Positions 25,431 through 34,622 are shown, counted from the first letter of the stretch. The stretch is 64,000 bases of DNA from Saprospiraceae bacterium (GCA_020630435.1 JAHDBJ010000001.1:310001-374000), one strand, 5' to 3'. Notes: generated from the letters alone by a model not told the origin. Program-made: numbers and translations.

Positions 25431-25448
25431 TAAAAAAAGAAACAGCTT

Positions 25449-25760
25449 ATGAACAGTTATCATGAAAAAGTAAAAGAGAGTATCAAAAAAGCCAGTCAAA
25501 TTTACAAGGCTTATCAGCACGATGCTAGACAAGAGATACTCAAATTAATTGAAGAAAAAGGGGCAATAACAGTCACTAAAATCTACAAAACATTAGAAAC
25601 TAACCAATCCGAAGTATCTAGGCAATTGAAGTTTCTAAGACGAGCAAATTTAGTCAATACCGAGCGCAAAGGAAAGTTTGTGTTTTACAGCATTAACCAT
25701 CCGATGTTTGATAAACTGATTGAAGCATCACAGATTTTAGAAGAGGTATTAACCGATTAA
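25449..25760 (+). CDS. ArsR-like winged-helix transcriptional regulator
   Basis: A 103-aa winged-helix protein: RQEILKLIEEKGAITVTKIYKTLETNQSEVSRQLKFLRRANLVNTERKGKFVFYSI is the whole HTH plus wing of the ArsR/SmtB type. No metal-binding cysteines are present, so it is not a typical metal sensor. It likely controls phage genes. It stands after the structured RNA region and starts the next replication block. Confidence 0.82.
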   Translation: MNSYHEKVKESIKKASQIYKAYQHDARQEILKLIEEKGAITVTKIYKTLETNQSEVSRQLKFLRRANLVNTERKGKFVFYSINHPMFDKLIEASQILEEVLTD

Positions 25761-25761
25761 T

Positions 25762-25869
25762 ATGAACTGTCTCCATCTACCCAATAGACCCAACTGGCGA
25801 TGGCTGCTCCTAGTAGCCTTTGCGATTTGGATCAACTGGCTCATTATTAAAAATCACTATGCACTCTAA
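25762..25869 (+). CDS. Small membrane peptide
   Basis: A 35-aa frame directly after the ArsR-like gene. It has one transmembrane helix rich in Trp (WRWLLLVAFAIWINWLIIK). Function unknown; position and spacing match the neighbouring genes. Confidence 0.5.
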   Translation: MNCLHLPNRPNWRWLLLVAFAIWINWLIIKNHYAL

Positions 25870-25881
25870 AACAGTAAGGAA

Positions 25882-26058
25882 ATGAATGATGAATCAATAA
25901 TGCCATCTGGAAAACATAAAGGGAAAGCACTAAAAGACGTGCCAGCACATTACTTGCTATGGCTTTATGACAATAATCGATGTCGATACGAATTAAAAGA
26001 CTACATCCTTGACAATATGGATGTGCTTAAAGAAGAAGTCAAGGAAAAAGAAAAATAA
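25882..26058 (+). CDS. DUF3820-like small protein
   Basis: A 58-aa protein with the signature MPSGKHKGKALKDVPAHYLLWLYD, which matches the DUF3820 family. In other phages and bacteria DUF3820 domains are found alone or fused to exonucleases, and here it directly precedes a DnaQ-like exonuclease by 3 bp. Its molecular role is unknown. Confidence 0.7.
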   Translation: MNDESIMPSGKHKGKALKDVPAHYLLWLYDNNRCRYELKDYILDNMDVLKEEVKEKEK

Positions 26059-26061
26059 CAT

Positions 26062-26871
26062 ATGTTAAGCAATAAACTTAAACAACTCCTCCAAGATAAG
26101 CCACTAGTCATCTTTGACATAGAGCCAACAGGAGTGAAAATCACTAAAGCGAGAATAATACATATTGCTGCCATCAAGGTCAGCTTAGAGAATGATATGA
26201 TAGTAAGTGAGGTTATGGACATCATGATTAATCCTATGCAAAAGATACCAAGCCGCAAAGGGAATAGGCCCATCAAAAAGGAAGCATTCGAAAAACAAAT
26301 GGACTTTAGAAAAGTAGCCCCTAACATTCGGAGCTTCTTTCAAGGTTGCAACCTAGCAGGGTATAACCTTTTGAAGTTTGACCTTCCACTACTAGCGGAG
26401 GAATTCGCTCGTATAGGTCAAGTATTTCCAGATGAAAAAGAAGTAGAAATCATTGATGTACAAACCATCTTTCACACCCAAGAGCCGAGAGATTTAACCG
26501 CAGCTCTACGATTCTATTGTGATAAAAAACATGACCATGCGCACGATGCCCTATCGGATGCAAGAGCCACTTGGGAAGTCCTACAGGAGCAGCTGAAGAA
26601 ATATGAGGATTTACCCAGTACAACAAGTGCATTTCACGATTACTCCCTGCGAAAAAAAAACTTGGCAGATTGGGCAAGGGTGCTGTATTACGACAAGGAA
26701 AACCGACTTCGATTCAACAACGGGAAACGTAAAGGAGAGCTGGTCACAGACCATCCAAGATATGCCGAATGGATTTTAAGGGATGAGTTCCCCCTAAGCA
26801 CCAAAAGAATACTCAAAAATGAGATTTTTCGGACACTACAGGAGCCGAAAGGGCCTAATAAAAAAGGATAA
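26062..26871 (+). CDS. DnaQ-like 3'-5' exonuclease (DEDD family)
   Basis: A 269-aa nuclease. Exo I is VIFDIEPTGV (Asp and Glu of DxE), Exo II lies in LAGYNLLKFDLPLLAEEF (Asp), and Exo III is HAHDALSDARATWEVL (His and Asp), making it DEDDh. The C-terminal ~90 residues contain NGKRKGELVTDHPRYAEWIL, another DUF3820-like segment. It would degrade single strands or proofread during phage DNA synthesis. It ends 2 bp before the next gene. Confidence 0.88.
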   Translation: MLSNKLKQLLQDKPLVIFDIEPTGVKITKARIIHIAAIKVSLENDMIVSEVMDIMINPMQKIPSRKGNRPIKKEAFEKQMDFRKVAPNIRSFFQGCNLAGYNLLKFDLPLLAEEFARIGQVFPDEKEVEIIDVQTIFHTQEPRDLTAALRFYCDKKHDHAHDALSDARATWEVLQEQLKKYEDLPSTTSAFHDYSLRKKNLADWARVLYYDKENRLRFNNGKRKGELVTDHPRYAEWILRDEFPLSTKRILKNEIFRTLQEPKGPNKKG

Positions 26872-26873
26872 AA

Positions 26874-27761
26874 ATGAAGCAAAAATTTAGAGAAGTAAAA
26901 CTATCCAAAAAGAATCAAGAAAAGCTAGAGTTGATAAACTCTATTATCGAAGATTATCAAGAAGATGGCTATACCCTAACCCTCAGACAATTATATTATC
27001 AACTAGTATCAAAAGACTTAATTCCTAATGAGCAAAAGGAGTATGCAAAGCTATCCAGACTATTGAAGGAAGGACGTATGGGAGGAATAGTTGACTGGGA
27101 TGCTATTGAAGATAGACTTCGGAAAATAAAAACTGTGGGAACTTGGGACTCTCCTAAGCAGATTCTTTCGACAGCAGCTAATACTTTTAAACTCGACCAT
27201 TTGAGCAATCAAAATATACACCTTGAAGTATGGGTTGAAAAGGATGCCTTAAGTCAAGTCGTTGAACGTGCTGCACAAGAATACCAAGTTCCAGTCCTTG
27301 TGAATAGAGGTTATGGCTCTGTTTCCGCTATCTATAATACTTACGAGCGAATTAATAGTGCATTGGAAGATAAGGAACAAGCTATTGTTCTATACTTAGG
27401 CGATCATGATCCTTCTGGTTTGGATATGGTCAGAGATATTAAAGATAGAGTTTGTGAAATGTTGGAATATGATTATAGAGAAGATGAATTTCAAATAAAA
27501 CACATTGCGCTCACTCAAGCACAAATAAGAAAGTATAATCCACCACCTAACCCTGCAAAAGTTTCTGACCCACGAGCGACGGACTATATTAATGCATTTG
27601 GCAAAACTTCATGGGAAGTAGATGCTCTTCCTCCTGATATACTACATAGCCTAATTATAGATAATATAGAACAGTATCTGGACTTGGAACTCATAGAAGA
27701 GATTAGGACAAAAGAATCAGGACAATCTAAAAAAATCAAAGAATTTATAAAGCAGTTTTAA
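26874..27761 (+). CDS. Spo11/TopoVI-A-like Toprim protein (Mini-A-like)
   Basis: A 295-aa protein. The N-terminal part is a winged-helix-like domain with TLRQLYYQLVSKDLIPNEQ; the tandem Y41-Y42 occupies the place of the catalytic tyrosine in TopoVI-A and Spo11. A Toprim domain follows with Glu122 (WVEKDALSQVV) and the DxD Asp177/Asp179 (YLGDHDPSGLDMV), separated by VNRGYGSV as in TopoVI-A. No TopoVI-B-like ATPase is adjacent. The most similar known class is the Mini-A group of mobile elements. The activity, a DNA break or nick through a tyrosine, is inferred. It lies between the exonuclease and the helicase. Confidence 0.72.
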   Translation: MKQKFREVKLSKKNQEKLELINSIIEDYQEDGYTLTLRQLYYQLVSKDLIPNEQKEYAKLSRLLKEGRMGGIVDWDAIEDRLRKIKTVGTWDSPKQILSTAANTFKLDHLSNQNIHLEVWVEKDALSQVVERAAQEYQVPVLVNRGYGSVSAIYNTYERINSALEDKEQAIVLYLGDHDPSGLDMVRDIKDRVCEMLEYDYREDEFQIKHIALTQAQIRKYNPPPNPAKVSDPRATDYINAFGKTSWEVDALPPDILHSLIIDNIEQYLDLELIEEIRTKESGQSKKIKEFIKQF

Positions 27762-27774
27762 GAGTAAATTTAAC

Positions 27775-28011
27775 ATGAACGCAATCGCAGGATTTATAGA
27801 GGTAACAGATAGTGACGATAAGTCTATTTATTGGATAAATGTTGATCACATAGTAAGTTTCTGGGAAAATGGATCGCATACGTCTATACAACTTAATACC
27901 TTCAATGAAATGGTAGATCCAATAGCTTCAGTAAATGAAGATATGCATGATGTTTCAGAAGCAATACATAGGGCGAATGAACTTAAAAATATAATAAACT
28001 CAAACAACTAA
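27775..28011 (+). CDS. Small protein of unknown function
   Basis: A 78-aa acidic protein of mixed alpha/beta character (AGFIEVTDSDDKSIYWINVDHIVSFWE). It resembles small ligand-binding or PH-like beta sheets, but no family is certain. It fits in the operon 13 bp after the Toprim gene and 2 bp before the helicase. Confidence 0.55.
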   Translation: MNAIAGFIEVTDSDDKSIYWINVDHIVSFWENGSHTSIQLNTFNEMVDPIASVNEDMHDVSEAIHRANELKNIINSNN

Positions 28012-28013
28012 AA

Positions 28014-30566
28014 GTGGTAGTACAACACACAAACATACAACTTAGGGAATACCAATTGCGAGGTGTCAAAATGCTGAACGATGCTTTTCGTCAAGGTTTT
28101 AAACGTCCAATATGGTGCTACCCTACAGGAGCTGGAAAGTGTCTAGGAAAAAACACTCCTATCTTAATGTTTGACGGCTCAATAAAAATGGTTCAAGACA
28201 TAAAGGTTGGAGATGAAATTATGGGTGTAGATTCTCAAAAAAGAGTTATTATGAACCTAGTTAGAGGAGTAGATGATATGTATAAAATTACTCCCATAAA
28301 AGGGGGAGATCCTTTTATTTGTAATTCTACCCACATTATTAGTTTAGTTTGTAATGGTTCTAAGACAAGGTATAAAAAGAATGAAATTGTAAATATCAGT
28401 GTTTGTGATTATTTAAAACTACCAAAGTCTGTAAGGCACTGTTTGAAATTATATCGAACAGGGGTAGATTTTCCTGAAAAGGATATTATACTCGATCCCT
28501 ATTTTTTAGGGCTATGGCTAGGAGATGGGGATAAAAAGTCTTCCAGAATCACTACCGCCGATTTTGAAGTGGTAGATTTTTTAAAAGATTATGCATCAAA
28601 ACTGAATCTAAGATTTAATAGGGAGAAGAACGAGTATAATGGATCAGCAGCAACTTACTCAATCACAAGAGGCAGGGATTCACATGGGTACAACTTAACT
28701 AGTGTTTTAAAGTATTATCGAATCTACAACAATAAACATATCCCAAAGGACTTTTTATACAATTCTGAAGATATTAGATTGAATGTATTAGCTGGTCTAA
28801 TAGATAGCGATGGGTATTTGCACCATAATTTTTTTGAATATACTACGAAGTTAAATTCATTGAAAGATAATGTTGCTTTCTTAGCCAGATCACTTGGATT
28901 TCAAGTAAACATTCAGATAAAATATAACAAGAAGTATAATCGAAACTATTTCCGTTTAAATATATGTGGAGATATAGATAGAATTCCTACTAAGATTAAA
29001 AGAAAAGTAGGAGCTCGTAGAAGGCAGATAAAAAATGTCCTAAGAACAGGGTTTTATGTAGAATCAATAGGTAAGGGTAATTACTATGGATTTTCAATTG
29101 AAGGTAAAGACAAATTATTTTTACTTGGAGATTTCACAGTCACCCACAATAGTACTATCTGCTCTGCGTATATTCGAAAGTGTTTAGCTGCCAATAAAAG
29201 AGTTCTATTTTTTGTCCACTCCAAAGAGCTCGTCCAGCAATTTGCATTAAGGCTCAAAAATCAATTTGGTATCCCTTCGGGTATCATCATGGCAGGAGTA
29301 ACGCCATTTAGAAACCGTCCAGTTCAAGTGGCTAGTGTTCAAACACTCGTTAGAAGAAAGCTACCTCCTGCCGACATCATCTTCATTGATGAATGCCATC
29401 GCAGTAAAGCCAAGACCTATCTAAAAATTATAGAGCAATATCCCAAAGCCATAATAGTAGGACTAACAGCGACACCCTTTCGAGGGGATGGCAAAGGCTT
29501 AGGAGACATCTTTGATACCATTGTTCAGCCTGTTCGAATTCGGGAATTGATAAAGCTGGGCTATCTAGTACCAACAAAAGTATTTTCTCCTAAAGAATCT
29601 GCGGATATGACGAATGTTCGTACGGTGCGAGGGGATTTTGATTTAAATGAAATGTACAGCAAGTTTTCCGAAGTCTCTGTCATCAGAGGCGTGGTTGAAA
29701 ACTACTTGAAACATGCCAATGGTAAAAAAGCGATTGTCTTTAATGTCAATATTGAACACTCCCAAGAAATCTGTGAGGAGTTCAAAAGACATGGCATCGC
29801 AGCGGCTCACTTGGATGGAACGACCAACAAGAAGTTGAGAACTCGAATTGTTCATCTTTTCAAAATAGGCAAAGTCCAGGTCTTGTGTAATGTAGCATTA
29901 TTTTGTGAAGGCTTCGACATTCCTGATACCGAGTGTGTTATCATCAATCGAGCCACTAAATCCAAAGGATTATATGTTCAAATTGTGGGTAGAGGATTAA
30001 GACCCGCTAATGGAAAAGAATATTGTATTGTATTGGATCATGGTGGGAATACCCTCCGACATGGATTTGTAGAGGATTATGACGGTGTGCCTTTTTCATT
30101 AGAAGGAGAGCAGCGATTAAATGAGGAAGAGGACGAAAAGAAAGTCAAGGAATGTCCCTCTTGCGCTGCCATTATGAAACGATATCAAAGAAAGTGTGAT
30201 AACTGCGATTTTGAGTTTCCTGTCAAGCAAAGAACCATCAAATTCGGAGATGGTCAGGAATTCACTTTCCTAGATAGAGAGGCAACTATCTTGGAACGAT
30301 TGCATGGCATTCCACATCATAAAGTCGCTAGGAATGTACCACTTTCTCAGCTTAGAATTTATGGATTATTGAAAGGCTATAAAAACGGCTGGTGGTTTCA
30401 TACTGCCATTGATGATGGGTATTTGGAAGATATAGACAAAGCTCACAATGATGCCTTTGGATCCGTTCGCTTCAGGTGTCGATTGGCTGAGATTGAAGGT
30501 GGTACTCATGAACTTTATTTATCACTCAAAGCAAAAAATAAGAAGCATGGAGCTACTAAAGAGTGA
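28014..30566 (+). CDS. SF2 DEAD/DEAH-box helicase carrying an intein
   Basis: 850 codons. After removal of the intein the host protein has 513 aa. Residues 1-42 give LREYQLRGVKMLNDAF and the P-loop start PTGAGK, completed after splicing by ST. Then come DECHRSK (Walker B, a DECH box), GLTATPFRGDG (motif III), and the second RecA domain ending in VQIVGRGLRPANGK (motif VI). A zinc-ribbon-like CPSCAAIMKRYQRKCDNCDF follows. It should unwind DNA in phage replication or recombination. The start is a GTG that overlaps no other gene. The next gene overlaps its end by 20 bp. Confidence 0.9.
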   Translation: MVVQHTNIQLREYQLRGVKMLNDAFRQGFKRPIWCYPTGAGKCLGKNTPILMFDGSIKMVQDIKVGDEIMGVDSQKRVIMNLVRGVDDMYKITPIKGGDPFICNSTHIISLVCNGSKTRYKKNEIVNISVCDYLKLPKSVRHCLKLYRTGVDFPEKDIILDPYFLGLWLGDGDKKSSRITTADFEVVDFLKDYASKLNLRFNREKNEYNGSAATYSITRGRDSHGYNLTSVLKYYRIYNNKHIPKDFLYNSEDIRLNVLAGLIDSDGYLHHNFFEYTTKLNSLKDNVAFLARSLGFQVNIQIKYNKKYNRNYFRLNICGDIDRIPTKIKRKVGARRRQIKNVLRTGFYVESIGKGNYYGFSIEGKDKLFLLGDFTVTHNSTICSAYIRKCLAANKRVLFFVHSKELVQQFALRLKNQFGIPSGIIMAGVTPFRNRPVQVASVQTLVRRKLPPADIIFIDECHRSKAKTYLKIIEQYPKAIIVGLTATPFRGDGKGLGDIFDTIVQPVRIRELIKLGYLVPTKVFSPKESADMTNVRTVRGDFDLNEMYSKFSEVSVIRGVVENYLKHANGKKAIVFNVNIEHSQEICEEFKRHGIAAAHLDGTTNKKLRTRIVHLFKIGKVQVLCNVALFCEGFDIPDTECVIINRATKSKGLYVQIVGRGLRPANGKEYCIVLDHGGNTLRHGFVEDYDGVPFSLEGEQRLNEEEDEKKVKECPSCAAIMKRYQRKCDNCDFEFPVKQRTIKFGDGQEFTFLDREATILERLHGIPHHKVARNVPLSQLRIYGLLKGYKNGWWFHTAIDDGYLEDIDKAHNDAFGSVRFRCRLAEIEGGTHELYLSLKAKNKKHGATKE
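28140..29150 (+). other. Intein with LAGLIDADG homing endonuclease
   Basis: A 337-residue intein interrupts the helicase P-loop between GAGK and ST. It starts with Cys43 (CLGKNTPILMFDGS, block A), has the block-B Thr/His in CNSTHIIS, and ends FTVTHN with Asn379, followed by Ser380 as the extein nucleophile. The two LAGLIDADG helices are FLGLWLGDGDKK and VLAGLIDSDGYL, so the homing endonuclease looks intact. Removing the intein restores a perfect Walker A (GAGKST). Confidence 0.96.
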
Positions 30567-31008
30567 ATCATTAACCATCAATAAGTACAAGATATTTTAT
30601 TCCCTTCAAGGGATGAAGTATCCTTTTTTAATGTACGTCACGATAAAGGAAAGCACTAAGGCAAAGGCTTTAGAACTAGCTCAACAGCTTCATCCTAGTT
30701 ACATTTTTAAAAGCAAGGACGAAGATATTATTGAAATGGGTAAACCATTACCACCATCAAAATTAGAGCGATTGACAGCGTGGAGAAAGGGCAAAATCCA
30801 AGAAGCTAAAAGTGATAGACAACGACAACCTAGTGCCAATTATCAATTTGAAGTGACTTATGATGGACAAACAATGATAGTGGAAACAACAAGGACTGGA
30901 AGATTACAAAAAAGCATTAGAGGATTCAATCAATTTGACCAGCTGATGCAAGACATTTATAAAAATTACGGACGAGAGGATGTCCGCATGGAATTGAAAA
31001 ATAATTAA
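30547..31008 (+). CDS. Unknown replication-operon protein
   Basis: 153 aa from the ATG at 30547, which overlaps the helicase end by 20 bp; the frame is open further upstream but the extension lies wholly inside the helicase gene. The N-terminal part reads as a beta-rich fold (YKIFYSLQGMKYPFLMYVTIKES) and the C-terminal half is basic. No family recognised. Confidence 0.6.
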   Translation: MELLKSESLTINKYKIFYSLQGMKYPFLMYVTIKESTKAKALELAQQLHPSYIFKSKDEDIIEMGKPLPPSKLERLTAWRKGKIQEAKSDRQRQPSANYQFEVTYDGQTMIVETTRTGRLQKSIRGFNQFDQLMQDIYKNYGREDVRMELKNN

Positions 31009-31013
31009 GAGTT

Positions 31014-32225
31014 ATGGCTAGAAAAAAAGAAGATGGGATCACCTACTTTTCTCACGAATGTAAGCATGATGCAAACCTTGAGTATATCGAAGCAATACAT
31101 GGTCTAAATGGCTATGCTTTATACTTCAAATTACTTGAGAGAATTTACTTTGAGAAAGGATATTATCTAGAGTGGAATAAAAAGATAATTGCACTATTTG
31201 CGAAGTCAGTAGTACTCCCAATAGAGAAGACAAAAGAGATAGTTTCAGACATGATTGAAGAGGGATTATTTGATAAAGGCATCTATGAGAAGCATGGTTA
31301 TTTGACCTCAAGGGGTATTCAAAAGAGATATTTAGAGGCAACAAAGCGAAGGGTTCGAGTAGAAATTGAAAAAGAGATTTGTCTGGTTTTAGAGCCTAAA
31401 AATGAAGATGTAAACGAAATCGGGGAGAATGAAATCATAATGAATACATCATGTGAACATAATGTAAACAGTATGCAAACTGAAACCGCAGAAGATGAAA
31501 CATTAAGCCCTGAAATGTCAACAGAAATGCCACAAAGTAAAGTAAAGCAAAGTAAAGTAAAAGAAAGCAAAAGAAACAACAGTAAAGGAAATGCCGAAAA
31601 TGTAAACAGTTCGGATACTGCTGCTGATATTGATTTATTTTTTGAAAATTTTAAAAAGACTGTTTTCTCCTCCTACGTCGGCGAAAACATTGGGAAGATT
31701 TTGATTGATGCTCCTAAACTCGAAATTGTTGTTGCCCACTTCAAGCGGCAGGCGCAGCGGAAAGGCACGCAGTACGAAGACACTCAGGCAATGCTCAAGC
31801 ATTTCAACAACTGGTGGAACAAATCCACTAGCAACGGATTGATTGCAAGGCTAGTGACCGATGCCCAAAAGCTTGAAAGTCAACAGCGGAGCAAGCTCAT
31901 CGGCAAGCTCAATGCCGTAACGAGTGCCATTGATAAAATTCGAAAAAAGGAATTTGACGCTCTTCGAAAAATCAAAAGTACCATCGAGAAGATTGGAAGT
32001 ACGCTTCAAGAGATTGCCCAAGCCGATGTTTCGTTGATTCCTTCCAAGCAAACGAAAGCATTTACCGAAGCATTGGAGGACGCCTCTCAGTTTTACCAAA
32101 ATGCAGTTGGAGCTGATGACAGCACCTTGAGCGATTTCGTCAAGGTGGTGGTTTTAGAACCTCAAAAAGGAACGGTCAAAACGATGATGGAGCAACTCCG
32201 AGATAAAATTGGAACAGAAAAATAA
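31014..32225 (+). CDS. DUF4373 (Lin1244/Lin1753-like) phage replication protein
   Basis: A 403-aa protein. The first ~110 residues match the DUF4373 domain (YFSHECKHDANLEYIEAIHGLNGYALYFKLLERIYFEKGYYLEW), a winged-helix fold found in phage replication-initiation proteins. A low-complexity linker with VKQSKVKQSKVKESK follows, then a helical C-terminal part with DTQAMLKHFNNWWNK. It probably binds the phage origin or loads the helicase. Base composition shifts in its 3' half to a more G/C-rich style, suggesting a mosaic gene. Confidence 0.75.
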   Translation: MARKKEDGITYFSHECKHDANLEYIEAIHGLNGYALYFKLLERIYFEKGYYLEWNKKIIALFAKSVVLPIEKTKEIVSDMIEEGLFDKGIYEKHGYLTSRGIQKRYLEATKRRVRVEIEKEICLVLEPKNEDVNEIGENEIIMNTSCEHNVNSMQTETAEDETLSPEMSTEMPQSKVKQSKVKESKRNNSKGNAENVNSSDTAADIDLFFENFKKTVFSSYVGENIGKILIDAPKLEIVVAHFKRQAQRKGTQYEDTQAMLKHFNNWWNKSTSNGLIARLVTDAQKLESQQRSKLIGKLNAVTSAIDKIRKKEFDALRKIKSTIEKIGSTLQEIAQADVSLIPSKQTKAFTEALEDASQFYQNAVGADDSTLSDFVKVVVLEPQKGTVKTMMEQLRDKIGTEK

Positions 32226-32231
32226 AAAACG

Positions 32232-32585
32232 ATGGCAGACAAAATGAGTGCTAAAGAATTTCGCCTTTTGATAGGCGAGAAGGGCAAAAAGAACAAGTAC
32301 AACGCCCAAAAAACTAAAGTGGAGGGTATCACCTTCGATTCCAAAAAAGAAGCAAGGAGATACGCTGATTTGAAGCTACTCGCCAAGCAAAATGAAATCA
32401 CCGCTTTGATGCGACAAGTGCCTTTTGATTTGGCTGGGGTGACTTACAAAGCAGACTTTGTCTACTTCGATGTCAAGGAGAAAAAATGGATCGTCGAAGA
32501 TGTGAAAGGAATGCGAACCAGGGAATACAAGATGAAAGCTAAACAGATGAAAACGATTTATGACATTGAAATTTTAGAAACCTAA
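32232..32585 (+). CDS. DUF1064 phage nuclease-like protein
   Basis: A 117-aa protein matching DUF1064: KYNAQKT, ITFDSKKEARRYADLK, a central YKADFVYFD and VEDVKGMRTREYKMK. The D...ExK-like arrangement belongs to the PD-(D/E)xK nucleases, and such genes often replace Holliday-junction resolvases in phage replication modules. That role is inferred. Confidence 0.8.
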   Translation: MADKMSAKEFRLLIGEKGKKNKYNAQKTKVEGITFDSKKEARRYADLKLLAKQNEITALMRQVPFDLAGVTYKADFVYFDVKEKKWIVEDVKGMRTREYKMKAKQMKTIYDIEILET

Positions 32586-32593
32586 AGAACTCT

Positions 32594-33064
32594 ATGAACG
32601 AATGCTGCTGGGATACCCTATTTCGATTTATTGCCCTACTGATTGTGTTTTGCATGATGGGAGCAGCTTGCATTTATATTTTCAGAAAAGAGGAAAGTGA
32701 AGAAGATGATGAGGAAGGTATAGAGCCTGAAGACTGGAGAGATGAAGTGATAGAGAAGCAAAGGCGGATGATTGGGCAACTAGTAGAGAAAGTTAATGCT
32801 AAAAAATCAACTGTCGTCAAGCCACTAGAGCTCAATAACAACACAATCATTTTTGATGACGAAGAAATTAAAAAAGCAAATAAAAAATACAAAATCAAAA
32901 ATGACCTCTATGCCGTTAAGTTTACTGTCCGAGATTTACAAGGATATCCTTTAGACAGTATCGAGCGATTATTTAGGGCAAATATGGCTCGTAAAAACTG
33001 GCGTTATTCTGAGACTTACGATTGGACTAGAGCATATTTAAAAAGACATAAACGATTGATTTAA
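32594..33064 (+). CDS. Single-span membrane protein, unknown
   Basis: A 156-aa protein with an N-terminal transmembrane segment (LFRFIALLIVFCMMGAACIYIF), a very acidic stretch (EESEEDDEEGIEPED) and a soluble basic C-terminus. Function unknown. Same operon direction, 8 bp after the DUF1064 gene. Confidence 0.55.
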   Translation: MNECCWDTLFRFIALLIVFCMMGAACIYIFRKEESEEDDEEGIEPEDWRDEVIEKQRRMIGQLVEKVNAKKSTVVKPLELNNNTIIFDDEEIKKANKKYKIKNDLYAVKFTVRDLQGYPLDSIERLFRANMARKNWRYSETYDWTRAYLKRHKRLI

Positions 33065-33099
33065 AAGATTAAAAACACAAACAGCAATTAATACACTCG

Positions 33100-34191
33100 A
33101 TGAAAATAGCATATAAGAAACTAGTTGACTTCAGGAACAAACCTCTGGTACGGATTACTACATTTCTGTTAATCGGATTATGTATGTTCTTTTCAATTGA
33201 AACGGAATATCACTCGATTTACTCAAGCTATTATTTTTCGACTCAAGACGAAGCGACGAGCCAATACAAAACGATACTTTATGTTGCTTTGATTGAAGGA
33301 GGTTCAATTCTAATTCTGATGTTTGCGACTCAACTGATTTCAATGCACAGCTTTGGATGGACTTACAAAATAGGAGCCATCTTGACGATTGCAATTTATG
33401 CCACTTGGACGTACAATTTATCCTACCGATTCAGTATGGATGGTATTGAAGCAAGAGTCAACCAAGAATACGATACCTCAGCTAAAGTGGCAGAACTAGA
33501 TCAACTCAAAGAGGAACACTTTGATTTGATTCGCTCCAAGATGAAAATCATTAAGGATGAAAAGGAAGTGGATCTACAGGAGCAGCTTTCATTCATTGAA
33601 AAGAAGTACAATGATTTGGAGCGAGCGAATGACCAGCCTTTAGCCGATGAGATTCACGAGCTGAAGCTCAAAAAAGAAATGGCAAGACAACATGAAGATT
33701 GGAGAATTTATAATGAATGTTTACGAGAGATAAAGCTCAAAAAAATGGTATTACAAAGATGTAATAATTGCATCGAAAAAGAAGCCAAGAAAAATGCTTT
33801 GATAGAGGAAGTGAAGCGACAGCAGGAAACCGTTTTAAAATCGTTTCAAAACCGTTTTAATTTAATCGAGAACCGTTTAAAATCAGAAATAGAGGAAATC
33901 GAAGCAAGAAAAAAGAGTGACCGAAAAACAACTAAAAGACTACTTATATCAAGCTATGTATTATTGAGCTTTTGCCTTTTCATTACTAGCTTTCAGGAGG
34001 TAGAATATACAGAAAATCCGCTATCCCCTATCCTACAGTTTAGAGGCAAATATAGCCTTATATCAGAGAAACGGTTAAACGTTTCCAACTGTTTAGACTG
34101 TGGTAAGTCACTGTTTGGAAAAAGTCCTAAAGCAAAGTTTTGTAACTCAAAATGCAAGAATAATTTTTGGAATAGTCAAAAGAAAAAATAA
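33100..34191 (+). CDS. Multi-span membrane protein with coiled coil and Cys4 motif
   Basis: A 363-aa protein. Three hydrophobic segments lie in the first ~110 residues, a long charged coiled coil covers about 115-285, and a fourth hydrophobic segment follows near 290 (LISSYVLLSFCLFITSF). At the C-terminus CLDCGKSLFGKSPKAKFCNSKC forms a CxxC...CxxxC zinc-binding motif. It resembles membrane proteins of Bacteroidota mobile elements but I cannot name a family. The next gene starts immediately after its stop. Confidence 0.55.
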   Translation: MKIAYKKLVDFRNKPLVRITTFLLIGLCMFFSIETEYHSIYSSYYFSTQDEATSQYKTILYVALIEGGSILILMFATQLISMHSFGWTYKIGAILTIAIYATWTYNLSYRFSMDGIEARVNQEYDTSAKVAELDQLKEEHFDLIRSKMKIIKDEKEVDLQEQLSFIEKKYNDLERANDQPLADEIHELKLKKEMARQHEDWRIYNECLREIKLKKMVLQRCNNCIEKEAKKNALIEEVKRQQETVLKSFQNRFNLIENRLKSEIEEIEARKKSDRKTTKRLLISSYVLLSFCLFITSFQEVEYTENPLSPILQFRGKYSLISEKRLNVSNCLDCGKSLFGKSPKAKFCNSKCKNNFWNSQKKK

Positions 34192-34587
34192 ATGAGAAAT
34201 ACCTATTACAAAAACTACCAAATCCGCATCAAGCAGAAAGGCTCAATTTACTGGATAGAATTCCGAAACGTGTCTCGGATTTTTGGAATTAGAATAAACG
34301 GAATGCTCCAGTATCTCGCAGAAATCAAAAACAATGTCTTCGACTGGACAGCATATCAATCAGGAGCAAAGCGATATACCAATTTTGACGATGCCAAGAT
34401 GGATGCTTATCGAATTGAATGGCTTATCCTTCAGCAAGAAAGTGTTGATGAAATCGTATGGGAGAGCAGCGATGAAGAAGACACACAGGAAAAATTTAAA
34501 GCCTTTCAAAAGTTCGCTATTGAAGCTGGAGACGAAGTGGCTGAGTTGTATTTTTTCAAAAGAGTATTAGAATTTGATAAGGTATAA
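34192..34587 (+). CDS. Unknown protein
   Basis: A 131-aa protein with a beta-rich basic N-terminus (YYKNYQIRIKQKGSIYWIEF) and an acidic C-terminal half. No family recognised. It follows the membrane protein gene with no gap. Confidence 0.5.
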   Translation: MRNTYYKNYQIRIKQKGSIYWIEFRNVSRIFGIRINGMLQYLAEIKNNVFDWTAYQSGAKRYTNFDDAKMDAYRIEWLILQQESVDEIVWESSDEEDTQEKFKAFQKFAIEAGDEVAELYFFKRVLEFDKV

Positions 34588-34622
34588 GCCTTGTTTCAAA
34601 TCATTTCACTAATCACAAATAT

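Noticed and set aside
30448-30546. Upstream extension of the gene at 30547
   Set aside because: It lies fully within the helicase gene in another frame and has no independent coding sign.
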